Shown here in pieces: positions 29,120 through 36,393 of a DNA stretch of 64,000 bases (the stretch's first letter is position 1; each line of letters opens with the position of its first letter). Source of the DNA: Calothrix parasitica NIES-267 (GTDB lineage Bacteria > Cyanobacteriota > Cyanobacteriia > Cyanobacteriales > Nostocaceae); the NCBI RefSeq assembly GCF_002368095.1, contig NZ_AP018227.1:248001-312000 (forward strand). The letters are read 5' to 3'. A program made the position numbers and the translations under genes. The notes beneath the pieces are model-generated. The model worked only from the letters and a program-made list of their open reading frames with translations, made no database searches and was not told the DNA's origin.

Positions 29120-30271
29120 TCAAACCCGAGAAATAGCTGATTCAAGAATCGGCTCCATAGCTTTAACGCTATATAGTTTTACAGACCTTTCTCTGGCTTT
29201 TCTACCTTTCACTTTTGCAGATTCTAAATTCTCAAATATCAACTTGATTTTTTCGGCAATTTCATGGGGAGAATCTGGTTCAACCAAATAACCAGTATCA
29301 CCTAAAATTTGTGGAATATCTCCAACTTTTGTTGATAAAACAGGTTTCCCCATTGCCATTCCATCTGTTAATTTAAGAGGAAATTGAGCTAAGGTTGTGT
29401 AATTTTTTCTTTGAGGTACAACCACAACATCAGCAGCGGCTAAAACTTCTGGCATAGTTTCTACTGGAAATTTGGATAATTTAATAATCCTATTTCCCCA
29501 TTTATCAATTAAGTTTTTATCATAGTCATCGTAAGGATTACTACCCACAATTACTAATTTTAAATCTGGTTGATTTAACTTATCCAAAGCAATTAATACA
29601 TCTTCAACACCTTTATGTGGTCTCGGTGACCCAGGAAACATCAAAACGCGATATTCTGAAAGACCATAACGTTCTTTACTAACCGTAGAATCGTATCTAT
29701 CCGGATTAAACATATCCGTATCTTTGCCATTTGGTAGATAAATACCACCGAATCTTTGCTGCAAAAACTGAGTATCTACAGTGACTACATCAGCCATTGA
29801 AACTAACTTCTCCATCCATTGAACGTAGAGTGGATGGTCGGGAAATTTCAATGCTCCATTTTGCTTAAAAATATCTCGATATAATTGCTTTAAATTAGGA
29901 CGATATTTAAATTCATAACCACCATGCCAACTTAATTCCCAATCATCAATATCTAAAAATAAAGGTCGCTTTTGACTAACTTTTTTCAGTAATCCAATAC
30001 CAAAACTTCGAGGCTTAGGTTTACAAACATAAATAATATCTCCATCTAGTTTCTGTAATAATTCCTTGGCTGATGACAAAAAGCCAGGATAATTTTGACC
30101 TGGAACGGAAATAATAGTTATTCCCGATGGTGGTGTTGTAATAATTTCTTTGCCGTAAATAAAACCAACTATTTCTACTGTGTGATTAAGACTTTTTAAT
30201 ACTTGGGCTAACAGAAAAGCCCGTAGAGTTCCACCTTCTGATAGGTCGCTAACAACTAATGAAATTTTCAC
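29120..30271 (-). CDS. Glycosyltransferase family 4
   Basis: A 383-residue GT-B fold enzyme. The N-terminal domain begins MKISLVVSDLSEGGTLRAFLLA (acceptor side). The C-terminal donor domain has RVLMFPGSPRPHKGVEDVLIAL, DLKLVIVGSNP and the EX7E-like region EVLAAADVVVVPQRKN ... MAMGKPVLSTKVGDIPQIL typical of GT4. It probably transfers a sugar in exopolysaccharide or lipid glycosylation. There are no neighbouring polysaccharide genes, so the product is unknown. Confidence 0.9.
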   Translation of the reverse strand: MKISLVVSDLSEGGTLRAFLLAQVLKSLNHTVEIVGFIYGKEIITTPPSGITIISVPGQNYPGFLSSAKELLQKLDGDIIYVCKPKPRSFGIGLLKKVSQKRPLFLDIDDWELSWHGGYEFKYRPNLKQLYRDIFKQNGALKFPDHPLYVQWMEKLVSMADVVTVDTQFLQQRFGGIYLPNGKDTDMFNPDRYDSTVSKERYGLSEYRVLMFPGSPRPHKGVEDVLIALDKLNQPDLKLVIVGSNPYDDYDKNLIDKWGNRIIKLSKFPVETMPEVLAAADVVVVPQRKNYTTLAQFPLKLTDGMAMGKPVLSTKVGDIPQILGDTGYLVEPDSPHEIAEKIKLIFENLESAKVKGRKARERSVKLYSVKAMEPILESAISRV

Positions 30272-30417
30272 GGTTATTTATATAAGAGTAAAATCTAAAA
30301 AGCGGTCGAATACAATTAGCAAAAATAAATATGGTAAATCTTATTTATTATAGATAAAAAAATAAAACTAGGTTGTTTTTATCTATTATCTCCAAATAAG
30401 AATTCAAGAGTAAAACA

Positions 30418-31251
30418 ATGAAAAAAATACATCTACCAACAGGAATAAATATTCCCGTTTTAGGACAAGGAACTTGGCGAATGGGTGAGGATAGCAGTCA
30501 AAAAGATGCTGAAATTGCTGCTTTGCGTCTCGGTTTAGACATGGGAATGACGCTAATCGATACCGCAGAAATGTATGGTGAAGGTGGTGCGGAAGAAGTT
30601 GTTGGTAAAGCGATAAAAAATCGTCGCGAAGAAGTCTACCTTGTAAGTAAGGTATATCCGCATAATGCTAGTCGAAAAGGAACTGTTGCAGCTTGTGAAA
30701 GAAGTTTGAAGAGGTTAAAAACCGATTGCATCGACCTTTATTTATTACATTGGCGAAGTTCAATACCGCTTTCTGAGACTTTGGAAGCTTTTGAATCGCT
30801 CAAGCAAGCGGGGAAAATTCGAGATTATGGTGTGAGCAATTTCGATGCTAGTGATATGAAAAAGGCTATTGATTTACCAAATGGTAAACAAATCGCCACA
30901 AATCAGGTTTTGTATAATTTAGCTCGTCGCGGTATTGAGTGGGATTTGCTTCCTTGGTGTAATCAACACGATATACCTATAATGGCTTATTCACCAATCG
31001 AACAAAAAGGTATATTGAATAATTCTGTATTAAAAGCCGTAGCTTCACGACACAATGCAACTCCCGCTCAAATTGCTTTAGCATGGTTACTTCAACAACA
31101 AGGGATAATTGCAATTCCCAAGGCCAGCAATCCAGAACACGTTAAAGAGAACAGCGCAGCTTTGGATATTGAACTTACTCAAGAGGATTTAAGCGAACTT
31201 GATAAAGCTTTTCCACCGCCGAATCGTAAAATGTCTTTAGCAATTAGATGA
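30418..31251 (+). CDS. Aldo/keto reductase
   Basis: A 277-residue NADPH-dependent (beta/alpha)8 oxidoreductase. The catalytic tetrad is visible: Asp and Tyr in LIDTAEMYGEG, Lys in VSKVYP, His in LYLLHWRSSIP. Cofactor segments are AIPKASNPEHVKEN near the C-terminus. It is like the 2,5-diketogluconate-reductase-type members that lack a long C-terminal loop. It lies just upstream of the tRNA array on the same strand; no link is implied. Confidence 0.93.
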   Translation: MKKIHLPTGINIPVLGQGTWRMGEDSSQKDAEIAALRLGLDMGMTLIDTAEMYGEGGAEEVVGKAIKNRREEVYLVSKVYPHNASRKGTVAACERSLKRLKTDCIDLYLLHWRSSIPLSETLEAFESLKQAGKIRDYGVSNFDASDMKKAIDLPNGKQIATNQVLYNLARRGIEWDLLPWCNQHDIPIMAYSPIEQKGILNNSVLKAVASRHNATPAQIALAWLLQQQGIIAIPKASNPEHVKENSAALDIELTQEDLSELDKAFPPPNRKMSLAIR

Positions 31252-31502
31252 GGATAGAGAGGGAGAGGAGGGCAAGGGGAGATACAAAATTATTGTAGTA
31301 CGAATTCCTATTAACCAAATGTATTTCAATAATACACAATGAGCTTTCAGCCACTCGGTTTTTATTTATAAGCCGAGTTTATTATTGTTTTTACAATATT
31401 TTTTGTAAAATCTTACCAGCTAAAACGCTATACATATAAGCACTTTAGCCTTTATAGCTCTATCGTTAACTCACAAATCGCAAAAAAACTTGTAGTACCC
31501 CC
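31252..31502. other. Spacer before the tRNA array
   Basis: Contains a hairpin-like pair AGCCACTCGG/AAGCCGAGTTTATT near 31350-31385 that could terminate the aldo/keto reductase transcript, then AT-rich DNA. No ORF. Confidence 0.4.
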
Positions 31503-31532
31503 TTGACATTTATGTAGTACATTTTGTAGTAT
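31503..31532 (+). promoter_or_regulatory. Putative sigma-70 promoter of the tRNA array
   Basis: TTGACA (31503-31508) and TAGTAT (31527-31532) are separated by 18 bases, about 75 bases before the first tRNA. Copies of GTAGTAC lie at 31493 and 31514, with GTAGTAT at 31526, overlapping the promoter. This is a consensus -35 box, rare in this AT-rich window, and the array has no other obvious start. Confidence 0.55.
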
Positions 31533-31607
31533 TAAATCACAAGGGTAATACAGCAACTACAAACTGCTGAAAACCATCCGAACCACGAAAATTGAATTGC
31601 CACATAT

Positions 31608-31681
31608 GGGGGTGTAACTCAGTTGTAAGAACGGCCTGTCTGTCGAACAGGAAGTCGCGGGTTCGAGTCCCGTCATCCCCG
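31608..31681 (+). tRNA. tRNA-Asp(GTC)
   Basis: Acceptor GGGGGTG/CATCCCC (one G-T pair), anticodon stem CCTGT/ACAGG with loop CTGTCGA, T-arm GCGGG-TTCGAGT-CCCGT. Discriminator G. The D-stem is weak. First gene of the array. Confidence 0.8.
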
Positions 31682-31685
31682 TGTT

Positions 31686-31758
31686 GTCCGGGTAGCCAAG
31701 CGTTTAAGGCATCGGTCTGCAACACCGACAATCGTGGGTTAGAATCCCACCCCGGACT
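31686..31758 (+). tRNA. tRNA-Cys(GCA)
   Basis: Acceptor GTCCGGG/CCCGGAC, anticodon stem TCGGT/ACCGA with loop CTGCAAC, T-arm GTGGG/CCCAC with loop TTAGAAT (A instead of the universal C56). Discriminator T followed by CCA in the DNA. Confidence 0.8.
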
Positions 31759-31767
31759 CCAAATAAT

Positions 31768-31839
31768 GCAGAGATAGTGTAATTGGCAACACCACAGTCT
31801 CCAAAACTGTTGTTCTGGGTTCAAGTCCTAGTCTCTGCG
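31768..31839 (+). tRNA. tRNA-Trp(CCA)
   Basis: Acceptor GCAGAGA/TCTCTGC, anticodon stem ACAGT/ACTGT with loop CTCCAAA, T-arm CTGGG-TTCAAGT-CCTAG, discriminator G. Confidence 0.82.
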
Positions 31840-31869
31840 TTTACGGTGCCTACGGCAAAGTAAAAAAAC

Positions 31870-31949
31870 GGGTCGGCTCGCCTATTGGTGCGGGCAGCTG
31901 TCTGTAAAACAGTCCATTCTGGTTGTGAGTTCAATTCTCACCCGACCCA
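31870..31949 (+). tRNA. tRNA-Tyr(GTA)
   Basis: Acceptor GGGTCGG/CCGACCC is perfect; anticodon loop CTGTAAA; a variable arm of about 12 nt fits class II Tyr; T-arm GTGAG-TTCAATT-CTCAC; discriminator A. Confidence 0.82.
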
Positions 31950-31954
31950 CTATC

Positions 31955-32030
31955 GAGAGGTCGCTACTGGTAAGGTAAGCTGTTTGCCTTCACAGTCGTG
32001 GATTTGAGTCCTCCATCTTTCCTTCTCTTT
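31955..32030 (+). pseudogene. Degenerate tRNA-like sequence (Gly GCC-like)
   Basis: Acceptor GAGAGGT/ATCTTTC (two wobbles) and anticodon stem GCTGT/ACAGT are visible, but the loop has 8 nt around GCC and the T-stem has mismatches. Probably a decayed tRNA gene; the identity is uncertain. Confidence 0.45.
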
Positions 32031-32032
32031 AT

Positions 32033-32120
32033 CCCCCGGTAGCTCAATTAGTAGTAGTGCCTATCTGTAGTCAGTATCTTTCTTCGGGAGACGCTGCGCT
32101 AACAATTCTGACCTGGGGGA
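32033..32120 (+). pseudogene. Truncated tRNA with T-loop insert
   Basis: Acceptor CCCCCGG/CTGGGGG and T-stem GTCAG/CTGAC are perfect, yet the T-loop has 33 nt instead of 7. The sequence between D-arm and T-stem is too short for a whole anticodon arm and variable loop. Identity cannot be assigned. Confidence 0.6.
32075..32107 (+). repeat. T-loop insertion element, copy 1
   Basis: A 33-nt loop (26 nt net insert) with the hairpin TCTTTCTTCGGGAGA and tail CGCTGCGCTAACA, between paired T-stem halves. Confidence 0.75.
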
Positions 32121-32135
32121 TTTTCATTCATTCAT

Positions 32136-32208
32136 TGCCCTATAGCTCAACTGGCAGAGCAAGCGGCTGTTAACCGCTAGGTTGTAGGTTCAAGTCCTAC
32201 TAGGGCAG
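32136..32208 (+). tRNA. tRNA-Asn(GTT)
   Basis: Acceptor TGCCCTA/TAGGGCA, anticodon stem AGCGG/CCGCT with loop CTGTTAA, T-arm GTAGG-TTCAAGT-CCTAC, discriminator G. Intact cloverleaf. Confidence 0.9.
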
Positions 32209-32215
32209 TTTTCAT

Positions 32216-32313
32216 TGCCTTGTAGTGTAATTGGCAACACACCTCTCTTTGAAAGAGGTATTTCAGGTATCTCCCTCCGGGAGACGCTTCGCTAACAAAT
32301 CCTGACGAGGCAG
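32216..32313 (+). tRNA. tRNA-Gln(TTG) with T-loop insert
   Basis: Acceptor TGCCTTG/CGAGGCA, anticodon stem CCTCT/AGAGG with loop CTTTGAA, T-stem TCAGG/CCTGA. All stems are intact, but the T-loop holds 33 nt. Without the insert the loop would read about TTCAAAT. Function depends on whether the insert is tolerated or removed. Confidence 0.75.
32268..32300 (+). repeat. T-loop insertion element, copy 2
   Basis: 33-nt loop, 26 nt more than standard: hairpin TCTCCCTCCGGGAGA then CGCTTCGCTAACAAAT. Confidence 0.8.
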
Positions 32314-32321
32314 TTTAATAT

Positions 32322-32421
32322 GCTCCCGTAGCCCAAATGGAAGAGGCGGCTGTCTTAAAAACAGTCTATGTGTGGGTATGTCCTGGCGGACACGCTTCGC
32401 TAACGACTCCCACCGGGAGGG
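32322..32421 (+). tRNA. tRNA-Leu(TAA), short variable loop, with T-loop insert
   Basis: Anticodon stem GCTGT/ACAGT with loop CTTAAAA. T-stem GTGGG/CCCAC encloses 32 nt. The acceptor GCTCCCG pairs with CGGGAG, but the 3' side shows a duplicated GGGA, so its end is ambiguous. The variable loop is short, unlike chromosomal Leu tRNAs. Confidence 0.65.
32377..32408 (+). repeat. T-loop insertion element, copy 3
   Basis: 32-nt loop, 25 nt over standard: TGTCCTGGCGGACA hairpin then CGCTTCGCTAACGACT. Confidence 0.8.
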
Positions 32422-32432
32422 AGTATCCTTAT

Positions 32433-32506
32433 GCTGCTGTAGCCCAACTGGAAGAGGCGCTAGTCTTAGAAACTAGATGTTGTGGGTTCGATTCCCACCA
32501 GCAGTA
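32433..32506 (+). tRNA. tRNA-Leu(TAG), short variable loop
   Basis: Acceptor GCTGCTG/CAGCAGT (G-T first pair), anticodon stem CTAGT/ACTAG with loop CTTAGAA, T-arm GTGGG-TTCGATT-CCCAC with a normal 7-nt loop. Sister of the preceding gene without the insert, and therefore a useful control for the insertion site. Confidence 0.78.
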
Positions 32507-32507
32507 T

Positions 32508-32549
32508 TGTCCGGGTGTAGCAAAACCCAAAATTTTGTCACTCGGATTT
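32508..32549 (+). pseudogene. tRNA remnant reduced to acceptor ends
   Basis: TCCGGGTGTAGC and, 18 bases on, ACTCGGA form a 7-bp acceptor with one wobble, while D, anticodon and T arms are gone. Looks like an internal deletion product. Confidence 0.45.
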
Positions 32550-32551
32550 AT

Positions 32552-32624
32552 GGGTCGTTAGCTCAATTGGCAGAGCATCCGGCTTTTAACCGGAAAGTTC
32601 AGAGTTCGAGTCTCTGACGACCCA
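32552..32624 (+). tRNA. tRNA-Lys(TTT)
   Basis: Acceptor GGGTCGT/ACGACCC, anticodon stem TCCGG/CCGGA with loop CTTTTAA, T-arm CAGAG-TTCGAGT-CTCTG, discriminator A. Intact. Confidence 0.92.
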
Positions 32625-32628
32625 CCTT

Positions 32629-32702
32629 GCCCCTGTGACCCAATTGGAAGAGGTGCCAGACTTAAAATCTGGAAGTTACTGGTTCAAATCCAGTCAGGGG
32701 TA
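32629..32702 (+). tRNA. tRNA-Leu(TAA), short variable loop
   Basis: Acceptor GCCCCTG/CAGGGGT, anticodon stem CCAGA/TCTGG with loop CTTAAAA, T-arm ACTGG-TTCAAAT-CCAGT, 5-nt variable loop. A second TAA gene in the array, this one without an insert. Confidence 0.8.
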
Positions 32703-32734
32703 ATGCAAAAACATTAATGTTTTTGTAACTAAAC

Positions 32735-32803
32735 GCTGGTGTAGCTCAACTGATTTGTAATCATGTAATCAGTAGGTTGCAGATTCGATTTCTGTCACCA
32801 GCT
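32735..32803 (+). pseudogene. Degenerate tRNA-Thr(TGT)
   Basis: Acceptor GCTGGTG/CACCAGC and T-arm are recognisable and TGT is in the expected place. The D-arm 3' half is missing and TGTAATCA is duplicated around the anticodon, so it is probably not functional. Confidence 0.6.
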
Positions 32804-32808
32804 TTCAT

Positions 32809-32909
32809 AGGGTCATAGCTCAACTGGATAGAGCGCTAGTTTTGCACGCTAGAGGTTAGGGGTATGTCCCTCTGGGACACGCTAACGCTAACAAATCCCC
32901 TTGATTCCA
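32809..32909 (+). tRNA. tRNA-Ala(TGC) with T-loop insert
   Basis: Anticodon stem CTAGT/GCTAG with loop TTTGCAC, acceptor AGGGTCA/TGATTCC (first pair A-C, two wobbles), T-stem AGGGG/CCCCT around a 34-nt loop. The imperfect acceptor lowers confidence that it is functional. Confidence 0.65.
32863..32896 (+). repeat. T-loop insertion element, copy 4
   Basis: 34-nt loop, 27 nt over standard: TGTCCCTCTGGGACA hairpin then CGCTAACGCTAACAAAT. Confidence 0.8.
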
Positions 32910-32916
32910 CTGTGGT

Positions 32917-33000
32917 GTCAGAAGTCAAAGTGGTCGAGACGCTTGTTTGTGGAACAAGTAATTAGGGAGTATGTCCTATCGGACATATCCTCCATCTTCC
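32917..33000 (+). pseudogene. Degenerate tRNA-His(GTG) with shortened T-loop insert
   Basis: Anticodon stem CTTGT/ACAAG with loop TTGTGGA is clear. The acceptor is reduced to about GAAG/CTTC, and the D-arm is short. The T-stem GGAG/CTCC encloses a 20-nt loop holding TGTCCTATCGGACA. The base after CTTC is C, as in tRNA-His discriminators. Confidence 0.5.
32970..32989 (+). repeat. T-loop insertion element, copy 5 (short form)
   Basis: 20-nt loop with the hairpin TGTCCTATCGGACA but without the CGCTAAC tail of copies 1-4. Confidence 0.65.
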
Positions 33001-33147
33001 TTTTTTTCATCCAAATCGAAGATGCAAACAATTATTTCTAAAGCTGGACTTTTTAGATGAACATGAGATTATAAATTCATAATTTTAATTATGGTCTTCT
33101 TTTGAGGGCTTTAGTAGTGAGACAGAGACTTGTGTTTCTGGTTAATA

Positions 33148-34629
33148 ATGCATATTTATGATGTAGTTATAGTCGGTGCTGGCCCGGTTGGATTGGCAAC
33201 AGCAAATGGTTTACGTGACCGAGGTATAGAAAATATTCTTGTCTTAGATCAAACTAGAGCTTTTCGTCGGGTTGGTCAAGGTGTAGATATTCTTCCTAAC
33301 GGATTAAAAGCTTTAAAGTGTTTGAGTAAAGAAGCTTACGAGGAAGTCATAAAAACTGCAATAACTAATACGAAACCAGGAAACTCTTCTCAATCTTCAC
33401 CCAAATGGTTTGTTAGAGATTTGCAGGGAAAACAAATCCGTTCTATTGCGCTTAACTTTGATGAATGGGTTAAAAATTATAGCGAAGGTAGAATATCTGT
33501 AGCTTGGTTCGATTTACAAACAGCTTTAAGAAATTTAATTCCGGAGGAGCAAGTTAAAGCCAATCATCGTTGTATTGATGTTGCTTTTGATGAGGAAAAA
33601 AAATACGTTCGAGTTGATTGTCTATGCGATACGACCACAGAAAATAATCCTTACGCGCATTGGGAATCTGAAGCACAAAATAAGCAAGTTCAATCCCAAG
33701 ATATAAGTAAAAATATAAATCAAAATATAAATAAAAATACTGAATCAGTAGAAAAAAAATCTTTTCGAGCTAAATTAGTGATTGCGGCTGATGGAATAAA
33801 TTCTACTGTTCGTAAAGTACTTTATAGAGATACTAATCATCAAGTTTTTTCCCGTCCCGAATATTCTGGGTATGCTGCAATTATTTGTTCAGAAATAGCT
33901 AATGTACCTGATGAAATACAAACAGAAATTCGGGACAAATTTTTACAAAATGCACCAATTGTAAGCATTACTCAAGATAAAAATTTAAGAGAATCTGATT
34001 GCGAACAACCTTCAAGGATGATGCTGTTAAGCAGAAAACCAGGTCAATTTACCTATATTGTCCATATTCCTGTAGATTTGAATGAATTGCAGGAAAATTA
34101 TCGTATTGAAGTCACATTAAATGAGTTAGAAAAAAGTAATTTCCCTAACGCTATCAAAGAATTAGTACGGTTATCAAAACCTGAAAATATGCAACACCGT
34201 ACTTACTATATTCATCGCGCTACAGTTTCTGATTCTTTACCATTTCCCGACACTGCTAATCTTCATACCGATAATCATTCTACAAATTTACAACCACCTT
34301 GGTATAAAGATAAAGTTGTACTGGTAGGTGATGCAGCCCACGGAATGCCACCTTTTGCCGCCCAAGGGGTAAATCAAGGTTTAGAAGATGCATTAATTAT
34401 TGCTGAACTTGTGGGTAAAATTGCCGATTCAAATCAATTAAATGATGAAAATGCCATTCGAGAAGCGTTTGAGAAATACGAAAATATACGTCGTCCCGTG
34501 ATGGAATATATTCAAAAAATTACCATGACGGGACTTAATTATTCTTCAAATCAGCAGGAATTAGATAAATACAACCAACAAATATTTGCTCGTGATTTGG
34601 AACAAGTAGTAGAAGCTTTAAAAAGCTAA
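33148..34629 (+). CDS. FAD-dependent aromatic-ring-type monooxygenase
   Basis: A 493-residue flavoprotein of the PHBH/salicylate hydroxylase group. The ADP-binding fold VVIVGAGPVGLATANGL is at the N-terminus, DG motif AADGINSTVRKVLYRD is central, and the FAD ribityl motif VGDAAHGMPPFAAQGVNQGL is near residue 395. The ATG at 33148 is chosen because the Rossmann strand begins just after it; a GTG at 33130 would add six residues. The inserted low-complexity stretch NINQNINKNTESVEKK (near 195) is unusual. Substrate unknown; no pathway genes adjoin. Confidence 0.88.
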   Translation: MHIYDVVIVGAGPVGLATANGLRDRGIENILVLDQTRAFRRVGQGVDILPNGLKALKCLSKEAYEEVIKTAITNTKPGNSSQSSPKWFVRDLQGKQIRSIALNFDEWVKNYSEGRISVAWFDLQTALRNLIPEEQVKANHRCIDVAFDEEKKYVRVDCLCDTTTENNPYAHWESEAQNKQVQSQDISKNINQNINKNTESVEKKSFRAKLVIAADGINSTVRKVLYRDTNHQVFSRPEYSGYAAIICSEIANVPDEIQTEIRDKFLQNAPIVSITQDKNLRESDCEQPSRMMLLSRKPGQFTYIVHIPVDLNELQENYRIEVTLNELEKSNFPNAIKELVRLSKPENMQHRTYYIHRATVSDSLPFPDTANLHTDNHSTNLQPPWYKDKVVLVGDAAHGMPPFAAQGVNQGLEDALIIAELVGKIADSNQLNDENAIREAFEKYENIRRPVMEYIQKITMTGLNYSSNQQELDKYNQQIFARDLEQVVEALKS

Positions 34630-34743
34630 AGTTGTATTAAAGCAGTTTTCATAATACATGCAAAGACTCACTTTCCTTTTTCTATTGGAGATGTATTGTA
34701 TCTGATTGAAAACTGCTATACATCAAAAATATAGTGCTTGTTC

Positions 34744-35832
34744 TTAGGTTGATACCAATACAGGATAATCTGTATAACCTTGTTCTAAGTTTTCATCTCC
34801 TCTACCATAAAAAGTTTTGACATCGGGAGTATTTAACTCAGCATCAGCAGCAAAGCGCTCGGGTAAGTCTGGGTTTGCAATATAAGGCTTTCCAAAAGAA
34901 ACTAAATCCGCTCCTGCATTCTTGATTGCATCATTACCTTTTTCTTTATCGTAACCACCATTAGTGATAATTTTACCTTGATATAAAGGTCTAAAAACTG
35001 GTAAAGCTGGGTTAATAACATCTCGATTTTTCAAATCGATTTCGTTCGGTTCCATTAAATGGATATAAGCCAATTTATATTGATTGAGTACTTTAAATAT
35101 ATAACTAAATGTTGCTTGAGGATTTGAGTCCTCCATTCCATAAAATGTGTTACTAGGAGATAATTTAATTCCGATGTTACCATTATCCCAAACGCTACTA
35201 ACTGCTTCAACTATTTCTAATAGAAAACGAGCGCGATTTTCGATTGAACCACCGTATTTATCAGTTCGCTGGTTGGAACCATCTTGAATAAATTGGTCGA
35301 TTAAATAACCGAATGCACCATGTAATTCAATACCATCAAAACCAGCTTTTTTGGCATTTTCAGCAGCTTGTCTAAATTGCTCGACAATCTGAGGGATTTC
35401 ATCTATGTCTAAAGCGCGAGGTGTTTCTAAATTAACTTTACCAGTGGGTGTATGTAGAGTTCCAACTCCTGGAATTGCACTGGGTGCTACTGGAATTTCC
35501 CCATTTAATAAACTCGGATGTGCCACTCTACCACAATGCCATATTTGCAAAAATATTCTGCCTCCTTTGTCATGAACGCTTTTAGTTACTTGTTCCCATC
35601 CTGCAATTTGTTCTGTTGAATAAATACCCGGACAATTCATATATCCATTACTCAAAGGAGATATCATCGTGCATTCAGTGACAATTAAACCAGCCGAAAC
35701 TCTTTGAGTATAGTAGGTTGCCATCAAGGTCGTGGGGATGCTTCCAACTGCTCGCAAGCGAGTCATGGGAGCCATAACTATGCGATTGGGTAAATTTAGA
35801 GAACCTAACTGTATTGGAGAAAATAAGTTCAT
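34744..35832 (-). CDS. Old yellow enzyme family alkene reductase
   Basis: A 362-residue FMN-dependent ene-reductase (NemA/OYE type) that reduces activated C=C bonds with NADPH. Motifs: PNRIVMAPMTRLRA, LIVTECTMISP, GFDGIELHGAFGYLIDQF, SNQRTDKYGGSIENRARFLLE, ITNGGYDKEKG (FMN phosphate). The catalytic Tyr lies near the HGAFGY segment. The ATG at 35832 matches family starts (MNLFSPIQLG); one at 35880 would add 16 residues. Divergent from an HxlR regulator 106 bases away, a common regulator-target pair responding to reactive electrophiles. Confidence 0.92.
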   Translation of the reverse strand: MNLFSPIQLGSLNLPNRIVMAPMTRLRAVGSIPTTLMATYYTQRVSAGLIVTECTMISPLSNGYMNCPGIYSTEQIAGWEQVTKSVHDKGGRIFLQIWHCGRVAHPSLLNGEIPVAPSAIPGVGTLHTPTGKVNLETPRALDIDEIPQIVEQFRQAAENAKKAGFDGIELHGAFGYLIDQFIQDGSNQRTDKYGGSIENRARFLLEIVEAVSSVWDNGNIGIKLSPSNTFYGMEDSNPQATFSYIFKVLNQYKLAYIHLMEPNEIDLKNRDVINPALPVFRPLYQGKIITNGGYDKEKGNDAIKNAGADLVSFGKPYIANPDLPERFAADAELNTPDVKTFYGRGDENLEQGYTDYPVLVST

Positions 35833-35938
35833 ATTTGGAAATTTTAGAATTTTAGTTTGGCAAGATAGAAACCCAGACAAGGTTAAAATAAATCGAGAAT
35901 AGAAAACAAGTAGAAATCAATAGTTTGTAACGAACCAA

Positions 35939-36310
35939 ATGGTACGTAACTTCCCAGAACCAGAAATATTTACTTTAAATTGTCCAACTCAGCAGGTTTT
36001 GGATATTATTGGCAATAAATGGAGCGTTATTGTCCTTTACTGTCTTGCTTATGGCTCTAAACGCTATACACAAATTCAGCGACGTATTGAGGGTATTTCC
36101 CAAAAAGTTCTCACTCAAACGTTACGCAATTTAGAAAGAAACGGTTTAATTGAACGAATAGCGAATATACAATCATCTACCGGAATAGAATATTCTTTGA
36201 CTACATTAGGAGAAAGTTTAATCGAGCCTTTATTAGAAATTTCTGATTGGTCAAGAGCCAACTTTGAAGAAGTTTCTACAGCGCGTGATTTATATGATGC
36301 AAATAATTAA
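35939..36310 (+). CDS. HxlR-family winged-helix transcriptional regulator
   Basis: A 123-residue MarR-like winged helix (HxlR/DUF24). The core is CPTQQVLDIIGNKWSVIVLY, then RRIEGISQKVLTQTLRNL (recognition helix) and GLIERIANIQSSTGIEYSLT (wing). The Cys at residue 13 corresponds to the redox/electrophile-sensing Cys of HypR/YodB-type members. It likely controls the divergent old yellow enzyme gene. Confidence 0.92.
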   Translation: MVRNFPEPEIFTLNCPTQQVLDIIGNKWSVIVLYCLAYGSKRYTQIQRRIEGISQKVLTQTLRNLERNGLIERIANIQSSTGIEYSLTTLGESLIEPLLEISDWSRANFEEVSTARDLYDANN

Positions 36311-36393
36311 TCAGCAGAAAGTAAGCAATAGGTAATAGTAAATAGCAAAAATATAGTCTTGATAAATAATTTTTGTTATTTTGAAAATTTACA

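Larger units (their letters stand above)
31608..33000 (+). other. Compact tRNA gene array (about 15 tRNA genes and remnants)
   Basis: In order I read Asp(GTC), Cys(GCA), Trp(CCA), Tyr(GTA), a degenerate Gly-like, a truncated tRNA with insert, Asn(GTT), Gln(TTG) with insert, Leu(TAA) with insert, Leu(TAG), an acceptor-only remnant, Lys(TTT), Leu(TAA), degenerate Thr(TGT), Ala(TGC) with insert, and degenerate His(GTG) with insert. Spacing is only 5-40 bases and all are on the plus strand. Such arrays are known from some Nostoc/Anabaena replicons and phage-like elements. Several members look decayed. The Leu tRNAs have a short variable loop instead of the long arm usual for Leu. Confidence 0.85.

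Noticed and set aside
31537-31824. Open frame of 95 codons on the minus strand across the first tRNAs
   Set aside because: It lies antisense to three well-folded tRNA genes and has no protein-like features.
32337-32561. Open frame of 74 codons on the plus strand in the tRNA array
   Set aside because: It runs through tRNA-Leu genes; translated tRNA sequence, not a protein.
31608-33000. Array taken as a tRNA-targeted prophage attachment region
   Set aside because: No integrase, phage genes or att duplications are visible nearby; the array itself is all that remains, so only an origin from mobile DNA can be suggested.
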